In this document: positions 26,197-34,741 of the stretch, piece by piece
Position numbering within the stretch: position 1 is the first letter of the stretch
How the letters are laid out: the number at the start of each line of letters is the position of its first letter
Origin: Pseudomonadota bacterium
Lineage (GTDB): Bacteria > Desulfobacterota > Desulfovibrionia > Desulfovibrionales > Desulfovibrionaceae
Direction: 5' to 3'
Assembly (NCBI GenBank): GCA_023419375.1
Contig: JAEZYD010000024.1
Location: 27,622-91,621, forward strand
DNA length: 64,000 nt
Made by a program: the position numbers and the translations under genes
Notes under the pieces: generated by a model
Seen by the model: only the letters and a program-made list of their open reading frames with translations
What the model was told of the DNA's origin: nothing
The model's database searches: none

Positions 26197-26270
26197 TGTA
26201 CGTCAACAGTACAGAACCTTAGAAGGCGAGCAATACAGTCACGTTTTTTGATGAAAGCGTGAACACTGTA
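26197..26270. promoter_or_regulatory. Inverted repeats in the modA-tunR gap, candidate TunR sites
   Basis: One repeat is TGTAC-GTCAACA-GTACA (26197-26213). A wider one has TACAGT-CACG (26234-26243) facing CGTG-AAC-ACTGTA (26258-26270). The 154-bp gap is shared by modABC and tunR, so both could be controlled from here. The true TunR consensus was not checked. Confidence 0.45.
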
Positions 26271-26320
26271 CAACAAAAGGGTTTTACTTGTATAAGGCAG
26301 GAAAACTGACGGGAATCAGC

Positions 26321-27445
26321 ATGGAAAAAAACAAAAACCGTGAGGAAATGGCCGCGCTTTTGCGCTCCCTCTCTTCCGCAGACAGGGCATGGCTGCGCCA
26401 GCGCCTTATGCGGCGGGACTCTGCCGCTCTGCTGCAGGATACAGGGCGCATCAGCCCGCGCGAGCTTCTGGCCGTGGAAACATGGCTGTGGGAACGGGCC
26501 AGCGCCGCCCGTGGCCCGCGCGAAAAGCGCCCCCGCCTGCGCATGTGGCTGATTTTCATGCTGCTGCGCTACGCGGCCCTGCGGCTTGTGGAAATTTTTG
26601 AGATCATGCCCGCGCATCTTGATTTTCAGGACGGCGTTATCCATGTGCCGGGCAGCAACGATGCCCCCGGACGCGAGGTTCCCCTGCCGCTTACCATCAG
26701 CCGCCGCCTCAAGCGCGTGCTGGAAGACCCGGCGCTGTTTCCTGAAACACGCGAGCTCATGCGCTGCGATGCCAGTTATGTGCGCCGCTGCCTGCAACAG
26801 TGCGGCGCGGCCTGCGGCCTGCCCAAGGGCCTTTTGAGCGCCCGAGCCCTGCGCCATACCCGCGCCCTAGAGCTGGGCAGGCAGGGCCTGCCCCTGCCCG
26901 TGGTGGATATTTTTCTTGGCCGGCGGTCCGCGCCCGGCCAGAGCGGCATTGTCCGCTGCGACCCGCAGGAGGCCAAACGCCTGCTGCGCGAACAACTGCA
27001 AAGGGAGCGACCCATGAAAACCAGTGCGCGCAACGTCTTTCAGGGGCGCATAACCTCATTGCGCCAGAGCGGGCTGCTGGTCGAAGTGGTGCTGCGCACC
27101 GCAGGCGGCCTGCGCGTGGCCTCGCTCATTACGGACGAAAGCGCCAAGACCCTGGCCCTCAATGAGGGCAAGCTGGTCAATGCCAGCATCAAGGCCCCCT
27201 GGGTGCTGGTGCAGGGGGGCGAACTCTCGCCCAAGAGCTCCCCTCCGGCGGAGAACTGCTTTACCGGCGTGGTGGAACGGGTGCGGGAAGATGAAATGGT
27301 GGCCGAAATTCTGGTGGCGCTTGGCGAAGGCAGTCAGGTCTGCGCCCTGCGCAACCGTGGGCCGGAAAACCCCATCAATCTTGTGGCCGGGCAGACTGTA
27401 ACGGTATTTTTCAAGGCTTTTTCCGTCATTCTCACCGTAGATTAG
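26321..27445 (+). CDS. tunR: TunR-type molybdate/tungstate regulator
   Basis: A 374-residue regulator combining an integrase-like N-terminal half with C-terminal MOP (molbindin) domains (about SARNVFQGRITSLRQSGLLVEVVL and ENCFTGVVERVREDEMVAEILVAL). This layout defines TunR of sulfate reducers, which controls Mo/W uptake genes. The integrase half keeps LRHTRALELG, but the catalytic tyrosine is absent (the region reads QSGIVRC) and LGH is LGR, so it should bind DNA without recombining it. The ATG at 26321 is chosen; a TTG start 11 codons upstream is possible. It faces modABC. Confidence 0.83.
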   Translation: MEKNKNREEMAALLRSLSSADRAWLRQRLMRRDSAALLQDTGRISPRELLAVETWLWERASAARGPREKRPRLRMWLIFMLLRYAALRLVEIFEIMPAHLDFQDGVIHVPGSNDAPGREVPLPLTISRRLKRVLEDPALFPETRELMRCDASYVRRCLQQCGAACGLPKGLLSARALRHTRALELGRQGLPLPVVDIFLGRRSAPGQSGIVRCDPQEAKRLLREQLQRERPMKTSARNVFQGRITSLRQSGLLVEVVLRTAGGLRVASLITDESAKTLALNEGKLVNASIKAPWVLVQGGELSPKSSPPAENCFTGVVERVREDEMVAEILVALGEGSQVCALRNRGPENPINLVAGQTVTVFFKAFSVILTVD

Positions 27446-27461
27446 CCAGCATACACATAGC

Positions 27462-27510
27462 AAAAGCCGCGCCGACAAGTCGTAATGACCATCGGCGCGG
27501 CTTTTTATTT
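27462..27510 (+). terminator. Rho-independent terminator after tunR
   Basis: AAAAGCCGCGCCGA (27462-27475) pairs with TCGGCGCGGCTTTT (27492-27505), followed by TATTTT. Confidence 0.9.
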
Positions 27511-27578
27511 TACTGCAAAAACAGTTCTCTGGCTGATTCCCGGGCTGTCAGGCCTCTACGGATATGCCGGAGCAGACC

Positions 27579-28634
27579 TTACGCCCACTGGGCGCGGTTT
27601 TCTTTCATAAAACGCTCAAAGGCCTCAATGGCTCGCGCCATATCCTGCCGCCCCACGCCATTATAGGTTGTCAGCCGCAGGTGATCCTTGCCCATGCCCT
27701 TTGCCAGCAGCCCCAGAGGCGCAAGCTTCTGCTCGAACCACTCTGAAGACCTGCCGGAAGCGCTTATGTCCAGCATCACAATATTGCTCTGCACGGGCGT
27801 GAGCACAAACTCGCCATAGGCTGACAAGGCCGCGCCGAGGTGGCGGGCGTTCTCGTGGTCTTCCGCAAGGCGCTCAATACCCGTGCGCAGGGCCACCAGC
27901 CCGGCAGCCGCCATAATGCCCGCCTGCCGCATGCCGCCGCCAAGCAGTTTGCGCGTCTGCCGCGCCTTGGCAATGAACTCGCGCGTCCCGCACAGCACGG
28001 AACCGAAGGGCGCGCCCAGCCCCTTGGAAAGGCAGAACATCACGCTGTCTGCGCAGGCGGCCAGATGCGCGGCGTCCACCCCGAGCGCCACGGCTGCGTT
28101 GAACAGCCTTGCGCCGTCCATGTGCACGGGTACCGATGCACTGCGGGCCGCAGCGGCCAGCGCCTGCTGCCGCGCCAGCGATACGCAGATGCCGCCGCCG
28201 AAGTTGTGGCTGTTTTCCACACAGGCCAGTTTGATGCCCGGCGTCGCGCAGGCGGATGCAAAGGACGCGACTTCGGGCATGCCCTCCGCATCCCGCGAAT
28301 AAAACACCGGCTGAATGCCCAGGAACTTTTCCATGAAGGGCGATTTTTCGGTGCGGAACACATGCAGGTCAGGCTCCAGAGCCGCAGCGTCGCCACGGTC
28401 GCACCACGTAGCCAGCGCGACGAGATTGGCCATGGTTCCCGACGGGCAGAACAGTGCGGCTTCCTTGCCCAGCAGTTCGGCAGCATAGTCTTCCAGCCGG
28501 TTGACTGTGGGGTCGCCGCCGCGCCCTTCCGCGTCAACACGGCCATCATCGCCCACTTCGGCCTCGCGCATGGCGGCGCGCATGGCCTCGGTGGGAACGG
28601 TCAGGGTATCACTGCGCAGATCGACTACAGGCAT
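27579..28634 (-). CDS. Threonine-aldolase-family PLP enzyme
   Basis: A 351-residue fold-type I PLP enzyme of the beta-eliminating lyase/threonine aldolase family. The N-terminus VDLRSDTLTVPTEAMRAAM is a family hallmark. The PLP lysine is in FCLSKGLGAPFGS, and the aspartate contacting the ring lies in PVHMDGARLFNAAV. Low-specificity L-threonine aldolase (LtaE), which splits threonine to glycine and acetaldehyde, is the leading candidate; other beta-hydroxy amino acids are possible. The ATG at 28634 has AAGGTGAT upstream. It lies 12 bp after the symporter gene, so uptake and cleavage of the same amino acid are likely linked. Confidence 0.8.
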   Translation of the reverse strand: MPVVDLRSDTLTVPTEAMRAAMREAEVGDDGRVDAEGRGGDPTVNRLEDYAAELLGKEAALFCPSGTMANLVALATWCDRGDAAALEPDLHVFRTEKSPFMEKFLGIQPVFYSRDAEGMPEVASFASACATPGIKLACVENSHNFGGGICVSLARQQALAAAARSASVPVHMDGARLFNAAVALGVDAAHLAACADSVMFCLSKGLGAPFGSVLCGTREFIAKARQTRKLLGGGMRQAGIMAAAGLVALRTGIERLAEDHENARHLGAALSAYGEFVLTPVQSNIVMLDISASGRSSEWFEQKLAPLGLLAKGMGKDHLRLTTYNGVGRQDMARAIEAFERFMKENRAQWA

Positions 28635-28646
28635 GAATATCACCTT

Positions 28647-29888
28647 TTAGACTTCGGCGGTTTCTTCCGTCGGTTCATAGGCAATGCCCGCCCAACGCAT
28701 GACAAGCTTCACCGCGACGGTATTGCTGACCACGTTGACGGCGGTACGGCCCATGTCCAGAAAAGCGTCCACACCCGCGATGATGGCCAGCGCCTCCACA
28801 GGGATGCCAATGGTGGTCAGCACCATGGCAATGGCCACAAGGCCGCCTGAGGGCACGTTGGCGCTGCCCTTGCTGGCAAGCGTGGTCACCACGATGATGG
28901 AAAGCAGGGTGCTGGGGTCCAGCGGAATGTTATAGGCATCGGCCAGAAAACCCACGGCCAGCGCAAAATACATGATGGAGCCGTCGCGGTTGAAGGCATA
29001 GCCCAGGGGCAGCACCACAGAGGCCACGGCCTTGGGAACGCCCATTTCCACCAGTTTTTCCATGTGCAGGGGCAGGGTCGCCTCTGACGAACGCGTGGCA
29101 AAGGCCAAAATCACAGGTTCGCTCACGGCCTTGGCGGTCTGGAGGGGGTGTTCACCTATGCAAAGCATCAAAATGGCGAACAGCACCAGCAAGACGCCAA
29201 GCCCCAGATACATGACCAGGACCAGCTTGAGCAGTGCCAGAATGGTGTGCATGCCCTGTGTGGAAAACAGCCAGGCAATGATGGCGAAGATGGCAATGGG
29301 CGACAGGGCGATGATCCAGCCTGTGAGCTTGAAAACAGCCCCCATCAGAGCGTCCAGCACGTCAACCAAAGGCTTTGCCCTGCTGCCGGTGGAGGCCAGC
29401 GCAAGGCCCAGCAGCACTGCGAACACCAGCACGGGCAGGAGGTTGGTGCCGGACATGGCCGCGAACACGTTGGAGGGGATCATGTCGAGAAAAAACTTTG
29501 TCCAGTTGACCGTGGTATTGATGTTCTTGGGCAGTTCAGCCGTGTGCGACAGATTGACGCCCACACCGGGGTGGAACATGGCGTTGAGGGCCAGGCCAAT
29601 GATGATCGCCACCACCGTGGCAATAAAGAAATAGAGCAGGCTGATGGCGGAAACCTTGCCCAACTGTTTGGCGCTGTTGCCCATCTGGTAGATGCCAAGG
29701 GTGATGGCCGTGAACACCAGCGGCACCACGATCATCTTGATGGCCTGCACAAAGGCCGTGCCCACCGGGGCCAGGGCCTGGGAGAAGTGCGGCGCAACAA
29801 AGCCGAACACAATGCCCAGAACAAGGCCGAGCACCATCTGAATTGGCAGCGGAATGGGCCGCTTTTTGCTGGTTTTTGTCATTTCCAT
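28647..29888 (-). CDS. DAACS-family dicarboxylate/amino acid:cation symporter
   Basis: A 413-residue membrane transporter of the GltP/DctA/SstT family, driven by Na+ or H+. Two signatures are the re-entrant loop RSSEATLPLHMEK (usual form xSSSATLP) and the helix DMGRTAVNVVSNTVAVKL (usual form DMxRTxxNVxGD). The serine-rich loop has Arg-Ser-Ser-Glu in place of the more common Ser/Thr-Ser-Ser-Ser, which may shift substrate choice. The start has AGAGG five bases upstream. It is read with the aldolase-family gene and lies below a GntR regulator, which suggests an amino acid substrate. Confidence 0.85.
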   Translation of the reverse strand: MEMTKTSKKRPIPLPIQMVLGLVLGIVFGFVAPHFSQALAPVGTAFVQAIKMIVVPLVFTAITLGIYQMGNSAKQLGKVSAISLLYFFIATVVAIIIGLALNAMFHPGVGVNLSHTAELPKNINTTVNWTKFFLDMIPSNVFAAMSGTNLLPVLVFAVLLGLALASTGSRAKPLVDVLDALMGAVFKLTGWIIALSPIAIFAIIAWLFSTQGMHTILALLKLVLVMYLGLGVLLVLFAILMLCIGEHPLQTAKAVSEPVILAFATRSSEATLPLHMEKLVEMGVPKAVASVVLPLGYAFNRDGSIMYFALAVGFLADAYNIPLDPSTLLSIIVVTTLASKGSANVPSGGLVAIAMVLTTIGIPVEALAIIAGVDAFLDMGRTAVNVVSNTVAVKLVMRWAGIAYEPTEETAEV

Positions 29889-29948
29889 CGCCTCTCTTCC
29901 CCCTCTGATCCTTGCACGTAAAACGTCTTGTGATGCCGACGGCCAGGG

Positions 29949-30605
29949 TTAGCCGAGAACTGCGAGCAGTGAGCGCAGTTTCGTTTCCATGGCTTTTTGC
30001 AGATGATCCCAGACAAGCTGGTGAGCCAGTGTTTGATTGCGATCCAGAATGGCATTGCCAATGGCGATATGTTCCTTGATCACCACGCGTGTCCGCTCTG
30101 CATCGTAATTTTTGACGCGCTGCATGGCCAAGGAGTTCTGCACGCGCACGTCCGCATAGAGTTTTGCCAGCCGCGTGTTGCCAGCGGCCTGAAATATGGC
30201 TTTGTGGAAATCCCAGCCGATGCGCTGCGCTTCAAAGGTATCAAGCTCCGGCCCGTCGGGCAGGGCCTGAAGTTCGGCAAGGCAGGCCCGCAACTCCGGG
30301 CTGCCGCCTTTTTCTGCCGCCAGCTTGGCGGCCATGCCTTCGAGCGCCAGACGCACCTCGTGGATTTCTTTGAGGTCTTCCACAGACAGGCGCTGCACAA
30401 AGGTGCCCCGCAGAGGAACGCTCATGAGAACGCCCTCCCGGCACAGATCCTTGATGGCCTCGCGCACTGGCGTGCGGCCAAGTTGCAGGCTTTCAGCCAG
30501 GCTGCGTTCCGACAGTTCTTCGCCGGGGCTGAGCTGCCCCTGCGCGATCATGGAACGGATGGCCTCATACGCAGTGGAAGATGCCTTGGTGTTTGTCTGC
30601 TTCAT
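29949..30605 (-). CDS. GntR-family (FCD) transcriptional regulator
   Basis: A 218-residue regulator. The N-terminal winged helix (AYEAIRSMIAQGQLSPGEELSERSLAESLQLGRTPVREAIKDL) is followed by an all-helical FCD ligand domain (EIHEVRLALEGMAAKLA; DFHKAIFQAAGN). FCD proteins sense small acids or amino acids. It is 60 bp upstream of the symporter gene on the same strand and probably controls that operon. Confidence 0.87.
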   Translation of the reverse strand: MKQTNTKASSTAYEAIRSMIAQGQLSPGEELSERSLAESLQLGRTPVREAIKDLCREGVLMSVPLRGTFVQRLSVEDLKEIHEVRLALEGMAAKLAAEKGGSPELRACLAELQALPDGPELDTFEAQRIGWDFHKAIFQAAGNTRLAKLYADVRVQNSLAMQRVKNYDAERTRVVIKEHIAIGNAILDRNQTLAHQLVWDHLQKAMETKLRSLLAVLG

Positions 30606-30823
30606 AACTGGTATACCAGCACAAAGCCAAATAAATGTCCATACGCCGCGGGACGGCTCAAGCATGGTAACCTTATAATATTACAAAGGGGTGGAGTTTT
30701 TTTGACCAGGGAAACGAGTGGATTGACAGTGATGCCCGGCAGCAGGGCGCTCATGTGCTTGTTGGAAAAAACTGCACCTGAACCTGATGCAGCCAGCGCG
30801 ACAAAAACCTAGAAACAGCAATA

Positions 30824-30911
30824 GTGTCCGGCGAGGATTTTTGGGCGCTGGCAAGGAAGTGTGGGTTTTTGTGAGGGGAGTGTACTCCAATGGTACTCGA
30901 CCCGATCAAAA
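30824..30911. repeat. Structured repeat, copy 1
   Basis: About 88 bp, aligning without gaps to 30954-31041 exactly 130 bp further on. It shares CCGGCGAGGATTTTT, CTGGCAAGGAA, GGGAGTGTACTC, GGTACTCGACC and CAAAAA. Its right-hand arm is missing, but a right-arm-like remnant (TGATGCAGCCAG) lies upstream at about 30786-30798, so the array has probably been rearranged. Confidence 0.75.
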
Positions 30912-30953
30912 ATCACTTTTGAAATACAAGACCCACCAACCCAAGGCACCAAG

Positions 30954-31086
30954 GTGCCCGGCGAGGATTTTTCGCTTCTGGCAAGGAAGGGATGTTTTTT
31001 GCGAAGGGAGTGTACTCTCACGGTACTCGACCTGAACAAAAAACATCCCTGACGCAGCCAGAAGCGAAAAAGACCGCCGGACACCC
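30954..31086. repeat. Structured repeat, copy 2 (complete)
   Basis: A complete nested palindrome. Outer stem TTTTTCGCTTCTGG (30968-30981) pairs with CCAGAAGCGAAAAA (31058-31071); inner stem GGGATGTTTTTTG (30989-31001) with CAAAAAACATCCC (31037-31049). Unpaired motifs are CAAGGAA on one side and TGACGCAG on the other. The top loop is GTACT-CTCAC-GGTAC. The element covers the 3' end of the radical SAM gene (stop at 31018). Confidence 0.8.
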
Positions 31087-31995
31087 CTCAGGGGAGTCGC
31101 AGAACTTGCCTTGCCATAGCTCCCTCGCCTCCAGCGCCCGGCGCAAATCCCCCAACAGGCCGCGCTTTTCTATGGCCCAGGCGGGAGCCAGCAGTTCACC
31201 GGGGGCTGGGTCGCTCTGGAGGCGGTGGATGACGATGTGCGAGGGGATGCGCGGCAGGGCGGCGCAGAGGAGGTCGACGTATTCATCGCGCCAGAGGGGG
31301 TAATACTGGCCTGCGGCATACTGGCGGGCAAGTTCAGTTCCCTTGGGCACGTAAACGTTGTGCAGTTTGAGACCGCTTATGGGCAGGGAGAGCGCCCATT
31401 CCAGACTTTGCAGAAAATGGCCTTCGCCTTCACCGGGCAGCCCGGCCATGAGGTGGGCGCATACGGCAATACCACGCGCGGCGGCCATGCGCACGGCATT
31501 TTCAGCGCTGGCTGCGGTATGGCCCCGGTTAATGCGGGCCAGGGTGGCATCATGGGCCGTCTGCAGGCCCAGCTCCAGCCAGAAATCGCAATCAAGGCCT
31601 GCGAGCAGGTCGAGCTTTTCGTCATCAAGGCAGTCGGGGCGGGTTCCCACGGCAATTCCAAAGCAGCCGGGCAGATGGCGAACCGTTTGGAGCAGTTGTT
31701 GCAAGCGTTCTGATGGACCATACGTGTTAGAGAAGGATTGCAGATATGCTATAAAGCGCGTATTGGGATCGTCCCGCAGATATATGGGACGCCAGAAATT
31801 CCACTGTTTCAGTAGGGAATCGCCCTGTTTTGCACGGCCCGAGCCGGATCCATCAGCATTGCAAAACGTGCAGCCGGAAAACGAAAGCGTTCCGTCGCGG
31901 TTGGGGCAGGAGGCCCCGGCGTCAAGTGGAATTTTTTGCACCCGGCTGCCGTAGCGTTGATGATAATAAGCGGCCAGAGTATGCCAGCGCTGCAT
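31018..31995 (-). CDS. Radical SAM protein, YhcC/TIGR01212-like
   Basis: A 325-residue radical SAM protein. The cluster motif is CPNRDGTLSFSGCTFC, an extended CX(n)CX2C form typical of the YhcC/TIGR01212 group. Conserved stretches IAVGTRPDCLDDEKLDLLA, ELGLQTAHDATLARINRGHT and HLMAGLPGEGE support this. The reaction is unknown. The last ~20 residues (PAVFFASGCVRDVFCSGRVP) are encoded by the structured repeat and are unlike the family, so the original stop may have been lost and replaced by one inside the repeat. Confidence 0.82.
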   Translation of the reverse strand: MQRWHTLAAYYHQRYGSRVQKIPLDAGASCPNRDGTLSFSGCTFCNADGSGSGRAKQGDSLLKQWNFWRPIYLRDDPNTRFIAYLQSFSNTYGPSERLQQLLQTVRHLPGCFGIAVGTRPDCLDDEKLDLLAGLDCDFWLELGLQTAHDATLARINRGHTAASAENAVRMAAARGIAVCAHLMAGLPGEGEGHFLQSLEWALSLPISGLKLHNVYVPKGTELARQYAAGQYYPLWRDEYVDLLCAALPRIPSHIVIHRLQSDPAPGELLAPAWAIEKRGLLGDLRRALEARELWQGKFCDSPEGCPAVFFASGCVRDVFCSGRVP

Positions 31996-32221
31996 GTTTG
32001 CGTCCCTTGAAGGCTTATTTCCGCGCCCTCCGGCGGGACAAATATTTTAACCCTGCGTCCACCGTCTTGACTTCATGCCAGTTTTAGCAGAACAGTTTTC
32101 AGCCTGACGTTACCAATTCCAACAGCGCCCCCACTCCAGGCCTCTTCGCCTCGCCGGGTGCGGGAGTTGTTTCAACATGACGGTAAGGTAGCACACCAGC
32201 ACAGCGAGGCAAGTTAGAGTA

Positions 32222-33262
32222 ATGTCCAAAATTCTGGATTTCGCACTAGGATTGTTTTCCAATGACCTGGCCATTGACCTTGGCACAGCCAATACCTGCG
32301 TTTATGTCAAAGGGCAGGGAATTGTGCTGCGCGAACCCTCGGTGGTCGCGGTCAAAAAAGACCCGCGCGGCAACAATGTAGTTCTTGCCGTTGGGCACGA
32401 CGCCAAGCGCATGCTGGGCAGAACCCCTGGCAACATCTGGGCTATCCGCCCCATGAAAGACGGCGTTATCGCCGACTTTGAAGTTACCGAGGCCATGCTG
32501 CGCCACTTTATCGCCAAGGTTCACAATTCGCGGCGTCTTGTGCGCCCGCGCATCATGATTTGCGTACCTACGGGCATCACCCAGGTGGAAAAGCGCGCCG
32601 TGAAAGAGTCGGCCCAGTCCGCTGGCGCACGCGAAGTGTACCTCATCGAGGAACCCATGGCAGCGGCCATCGGCGCGGATTTGCCCATTCAGGAACCCAC
32701 CTCCAACATGGTGGTGGATATCGGCGGCGGCACCACTGAAGTGGCGGTCATCTCCCTTTCGGGCATTGTGTACTCGCGCTCTGTGCGTGTGGGCGGCGAC
32801 AAGATGGACGAAGCCATCATGACCCACGTCAAGCGCAAGTATAACATGCTCATCGGTGAATCTTCCGCTGAAGAAATCAAGATCAAGATCGCCTCAGCCT
32901 ACCCGCTCGATCCGGAACAGCAGATCGAAGTCAAGGGCCGCGACCTTGTGACGGGTATTCCGCAGAATATTATCATCACCTCTGAAGAAGTGCGCAAAGC
33001 CATTTCCGAACAGGTGGACAGCATTGTTCAGGCTGTGCGCATCGCCCTGGAACAGACCCCGCCGGAACTGGCGGCGGATATTGTGGACAGGGGCATTGTG
33101 CTCACGGGCGGCGGCGCGCTGCTCAAGGGCCTCGACCAGCTGCTGCGCGAAGAAACCTCTTTGCCCATTACGGTTGTGGACGATCCCTTGTCCACCGTTG
33201 TGGTGGGTACCGGCAAAGCGCTGGACAACCTGCACATTCTCAAAGAAGTGTGCATCGACTAG
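32222..33262 (+). CDS. mreB: Rod-shape actin homologue MreB
   Basis: A 346-residue bacterial actin. Nucleotide-binding motifs are DLAIDLGTANTCVYVKG (phosphate 1), NMVVDIGGGTTEVAVIS (phosphate 2) and GIVLTGGGALLKGLD (adenosine). Length is normal. MreB filaments under the membrane direct wall synthesis with MreCD, PBP2 and RodA, all encoded next. A large hairpin separates it from mreC. Confidence 0.96.
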   Translation: MSKILDFALGLFSNDLAIDLGTANTCVYVKGQGIVLREPSVVAVKKDPRGNNVVLAVGHDAKRMLGRTPGNIWAIRPMKDGVIADFEVTEAMLRHFIAKVHNSRRLVRPRIMICVPTGITQVEKRAVKESAQSAGAREVYLIEEPMAAAIGADLPIQEPTSNMVVDIGGGTTEVAVISLSGIVYSRSVRVGGDKMDEAIMTHVKRKYNMLIGESSAEEIKIKIASAYPLDPEQQIEVKGRDLVTGIPQNIIITSEEVRKAISEQVDSIVQAVRIALEQTPPELAADIVDRGIVLTGGGALLKGLDQLLREETSLPITVVDDPLSTVVVGTGKALDNLHILKEVCID

Positions 33263-33277
33263 AACCGACCTTGTCCT

Positions 33278-33353
33278 CGCGCCCCTGTGCGGCTGACGCA
33301 ATGCCGGAACACAAGCTTCCGGTTCTGCGTCTCCGGCACAGGGGCGCGGTTTA
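33278..33353 (+). terminator. Composite hairpin between mreB and mreC
   Basis: CGCGCCCCTGTGC (33278-33290) pairs perfectly with GCACAGGGGCGCG (33336-33348). It encloses a second stem GACGCA..CCGGAA with TTCCGG..TGCGTC and is followed by GTTTATT. It is probably a partial terminator or RNA end that keeps MreB more abundant than the downstream proteins. Confidence 0.7.
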
Positions 33354-33383
33354 TTCCGCACCGGCTTTCAGGAGCTTCCGCCT

Positions 33384-34274
33384 GTGACACTGCGGCGTCT
33401 TCTCCTCCTCGCGGGCATTTTGCTCATCCTGTTTCTGGGCATGTATTCCTGGAATCAGCGCACGCGCGTTCTGGATGACCTGGCCGCGAAACTGGGGCTT
33501 GAAATCACCGGCGCGGTGCTCACGCCCGTTCGTTCCGCGCAGGACGCTGCGGAGAACATGTGGGATCGTTACTTTGACCTTGTGGGCGTGCGTGAAGAAA
33601 ACGAAGCCCTCAAGCAAAAGGTGGACGAACTTGAAGCGCGCCTGCTTGCCAATGGGGAAGACCTGGCCGAGCTCAAGCGCCTGCGCGCCCTGGTGCAACT
33701 GCCGGTTGACCAGACATGGCGCCCCCTTGGCGCCCGCGTTCTTTCCGGCCGCATGGGCCCCAACGCAGTTCTGGACAGCATCACCATCAGCCGGGGGTAC
33801 AGCACGGGCGGACGCCCGGGCACGCCGCTGGTTACCCACCTTGGGCTGGTTGGCCGTGTTCTCAAGGCCAGCGCCCACAGTTCCATCGTGCTGCTGCTCA
33901 CTGATCCCAGCAGCCGTATAGCCGTTTTTTCGCAGGAGAGCCGTGCTCCCGGCATCCTCATGGGCATGGGCACGGGCCAGAAGCTTGAAGTCAACTTTGT
34001 GCAGCGCGACGCCAAGGTCAAGCCCGGCGAAATAATCATCACCTCCGGCCTGGACGGCAAGTATCCCAAGGGCATACCTGTGGCGCGCGTACTGCGCGTG
34101 GCTCCTTCGGACTACACCCAGTTCATGGCCATCAAGGCAGAACCGCTGGTTGACCTGCAACACCTTGAAGAAGTGCTGCTGCTCGAATCCACCGGCGCGC
34201 CCCGCCCGCTGGAACCCAGCGAAGCTCCCAAAGAATTCGTGGGCCCGCCCGCGCCCAAAAGCGCCACGCCATGA
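33384..34274 (+). CDS. mreC: Cell-shape protein MreC
   Basis: A 296-residue protein with one N-terminal membrane helix (LLLLAGILLILFLGMYSW), a coiled coil (about 65-95, EENEALKQKVDELEARL) and the periplasmic beta-barrel domain. The coding region starts with GTG, and AGGAG lies upstream. It is the scaffold linking MreB to PBP2. It overlaps mreD by 4 bp. Confidence 0.92.
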   Translation: MTLRRLLLLAGILLILFLGMYSWNQRTRVLDDLAAKLGLEITGAVLTPVRSAQDAAENMWDRYFDLVGVREENEALKQKVDELEARLLANGEDLAELKRLRALVQLPVDQTWRPLGARVLSGRMGPNAVLDSITISRGYSTGGRPGTPLVTHLGLVGRVLKASAHSSIVLLLTDPSSRIAVFSQESRAPGILMGMGTGQKLEVNFVQRDAKVKPGEIIITSGLDGKYPKGIPVARVLRVAPSDYTQFMAIKAEPLVDLQHLEEVLLLESTGAPRPLEPSEAPKEFVGPPAPKSATP

Positions 34275-34741
34275 GAACACTCCGCAGCATTGCATGGTGG
34301 GCCTTTTTCATGGCCTGCGCCATTGTTTTGCAGGCGGCGGTACCGGGGCTTGACGTGCTCACGGTGGGCCTGATCATCCTGTTGCAGGAACGGGATTATA
34401 AAAATATGCTCTGGCTGCTGCCCGTGTTCATCCTGCTGCAGGAAGGCATGGGCACGCGCCCCTTCGGGGCCGTCATTGTCTGGTATGCCGCAGTCATTTT
34501 GCTGTTCAAGATGGGCCGCTGGCTGTTTGAAGTGGAAAATTTCATTTTTGTCTTTTTGCTGTCAGCCTGCCTGGGCGCCGCATACTACGCCATTGCGTGG
34601 CTCATGGCCCCTTTGCAGAACCTGCCTTTCGATGTGCAGGGAACCCTGGACACAAGCCTGATTCAGGCCATCTTTGTGCCCTTCGCCTGGCGGCTGTTGG
34701 TGGCCACCCGCCACTGGAACCCCAATGATCAGGAAAACTGA
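34271..34741 (+). CDS. mreD: Rod-shape membrane protein MreD
   Basis: A 156-residue, very hydrophobic protein with about five helices. It is identified mainly by size, topology and its place between mreC and mrdA. It overlaps mreC by 4 bp and mrdA by 17 bp, which suggests coupled translation. Confidence 0.85.
   Translation: MRTLRSIAWWAFFMACAIVLQAAVPGLDVLTVGLIILLQERDYKNMLWLLPVFILLQEGMGTRPFGAVIVWYAAVILLFKMGRWLFEVENFIFVFLLSACLGAAYYAIAWLMAPLQNLPFDVQGTLDTSLIQAIFVPFAWRLLVATRHWNPNDQEN

Noticed and set aside
26197..26213. GTAC...GTAC pair in the modA-tunR gap as an AnfA/VnfA-type site.
   Set aside because: The spacer is 7 bases, not 6, and no sigma-54 promoter is nearby; it is more likely part of a Mo/W operator.
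30861..31035. Short plus-strand reading frames across the repeat array (about 60-80 codons).
   Set aside because: They follow the repeat sequence itself and have no ribosome site or family features.
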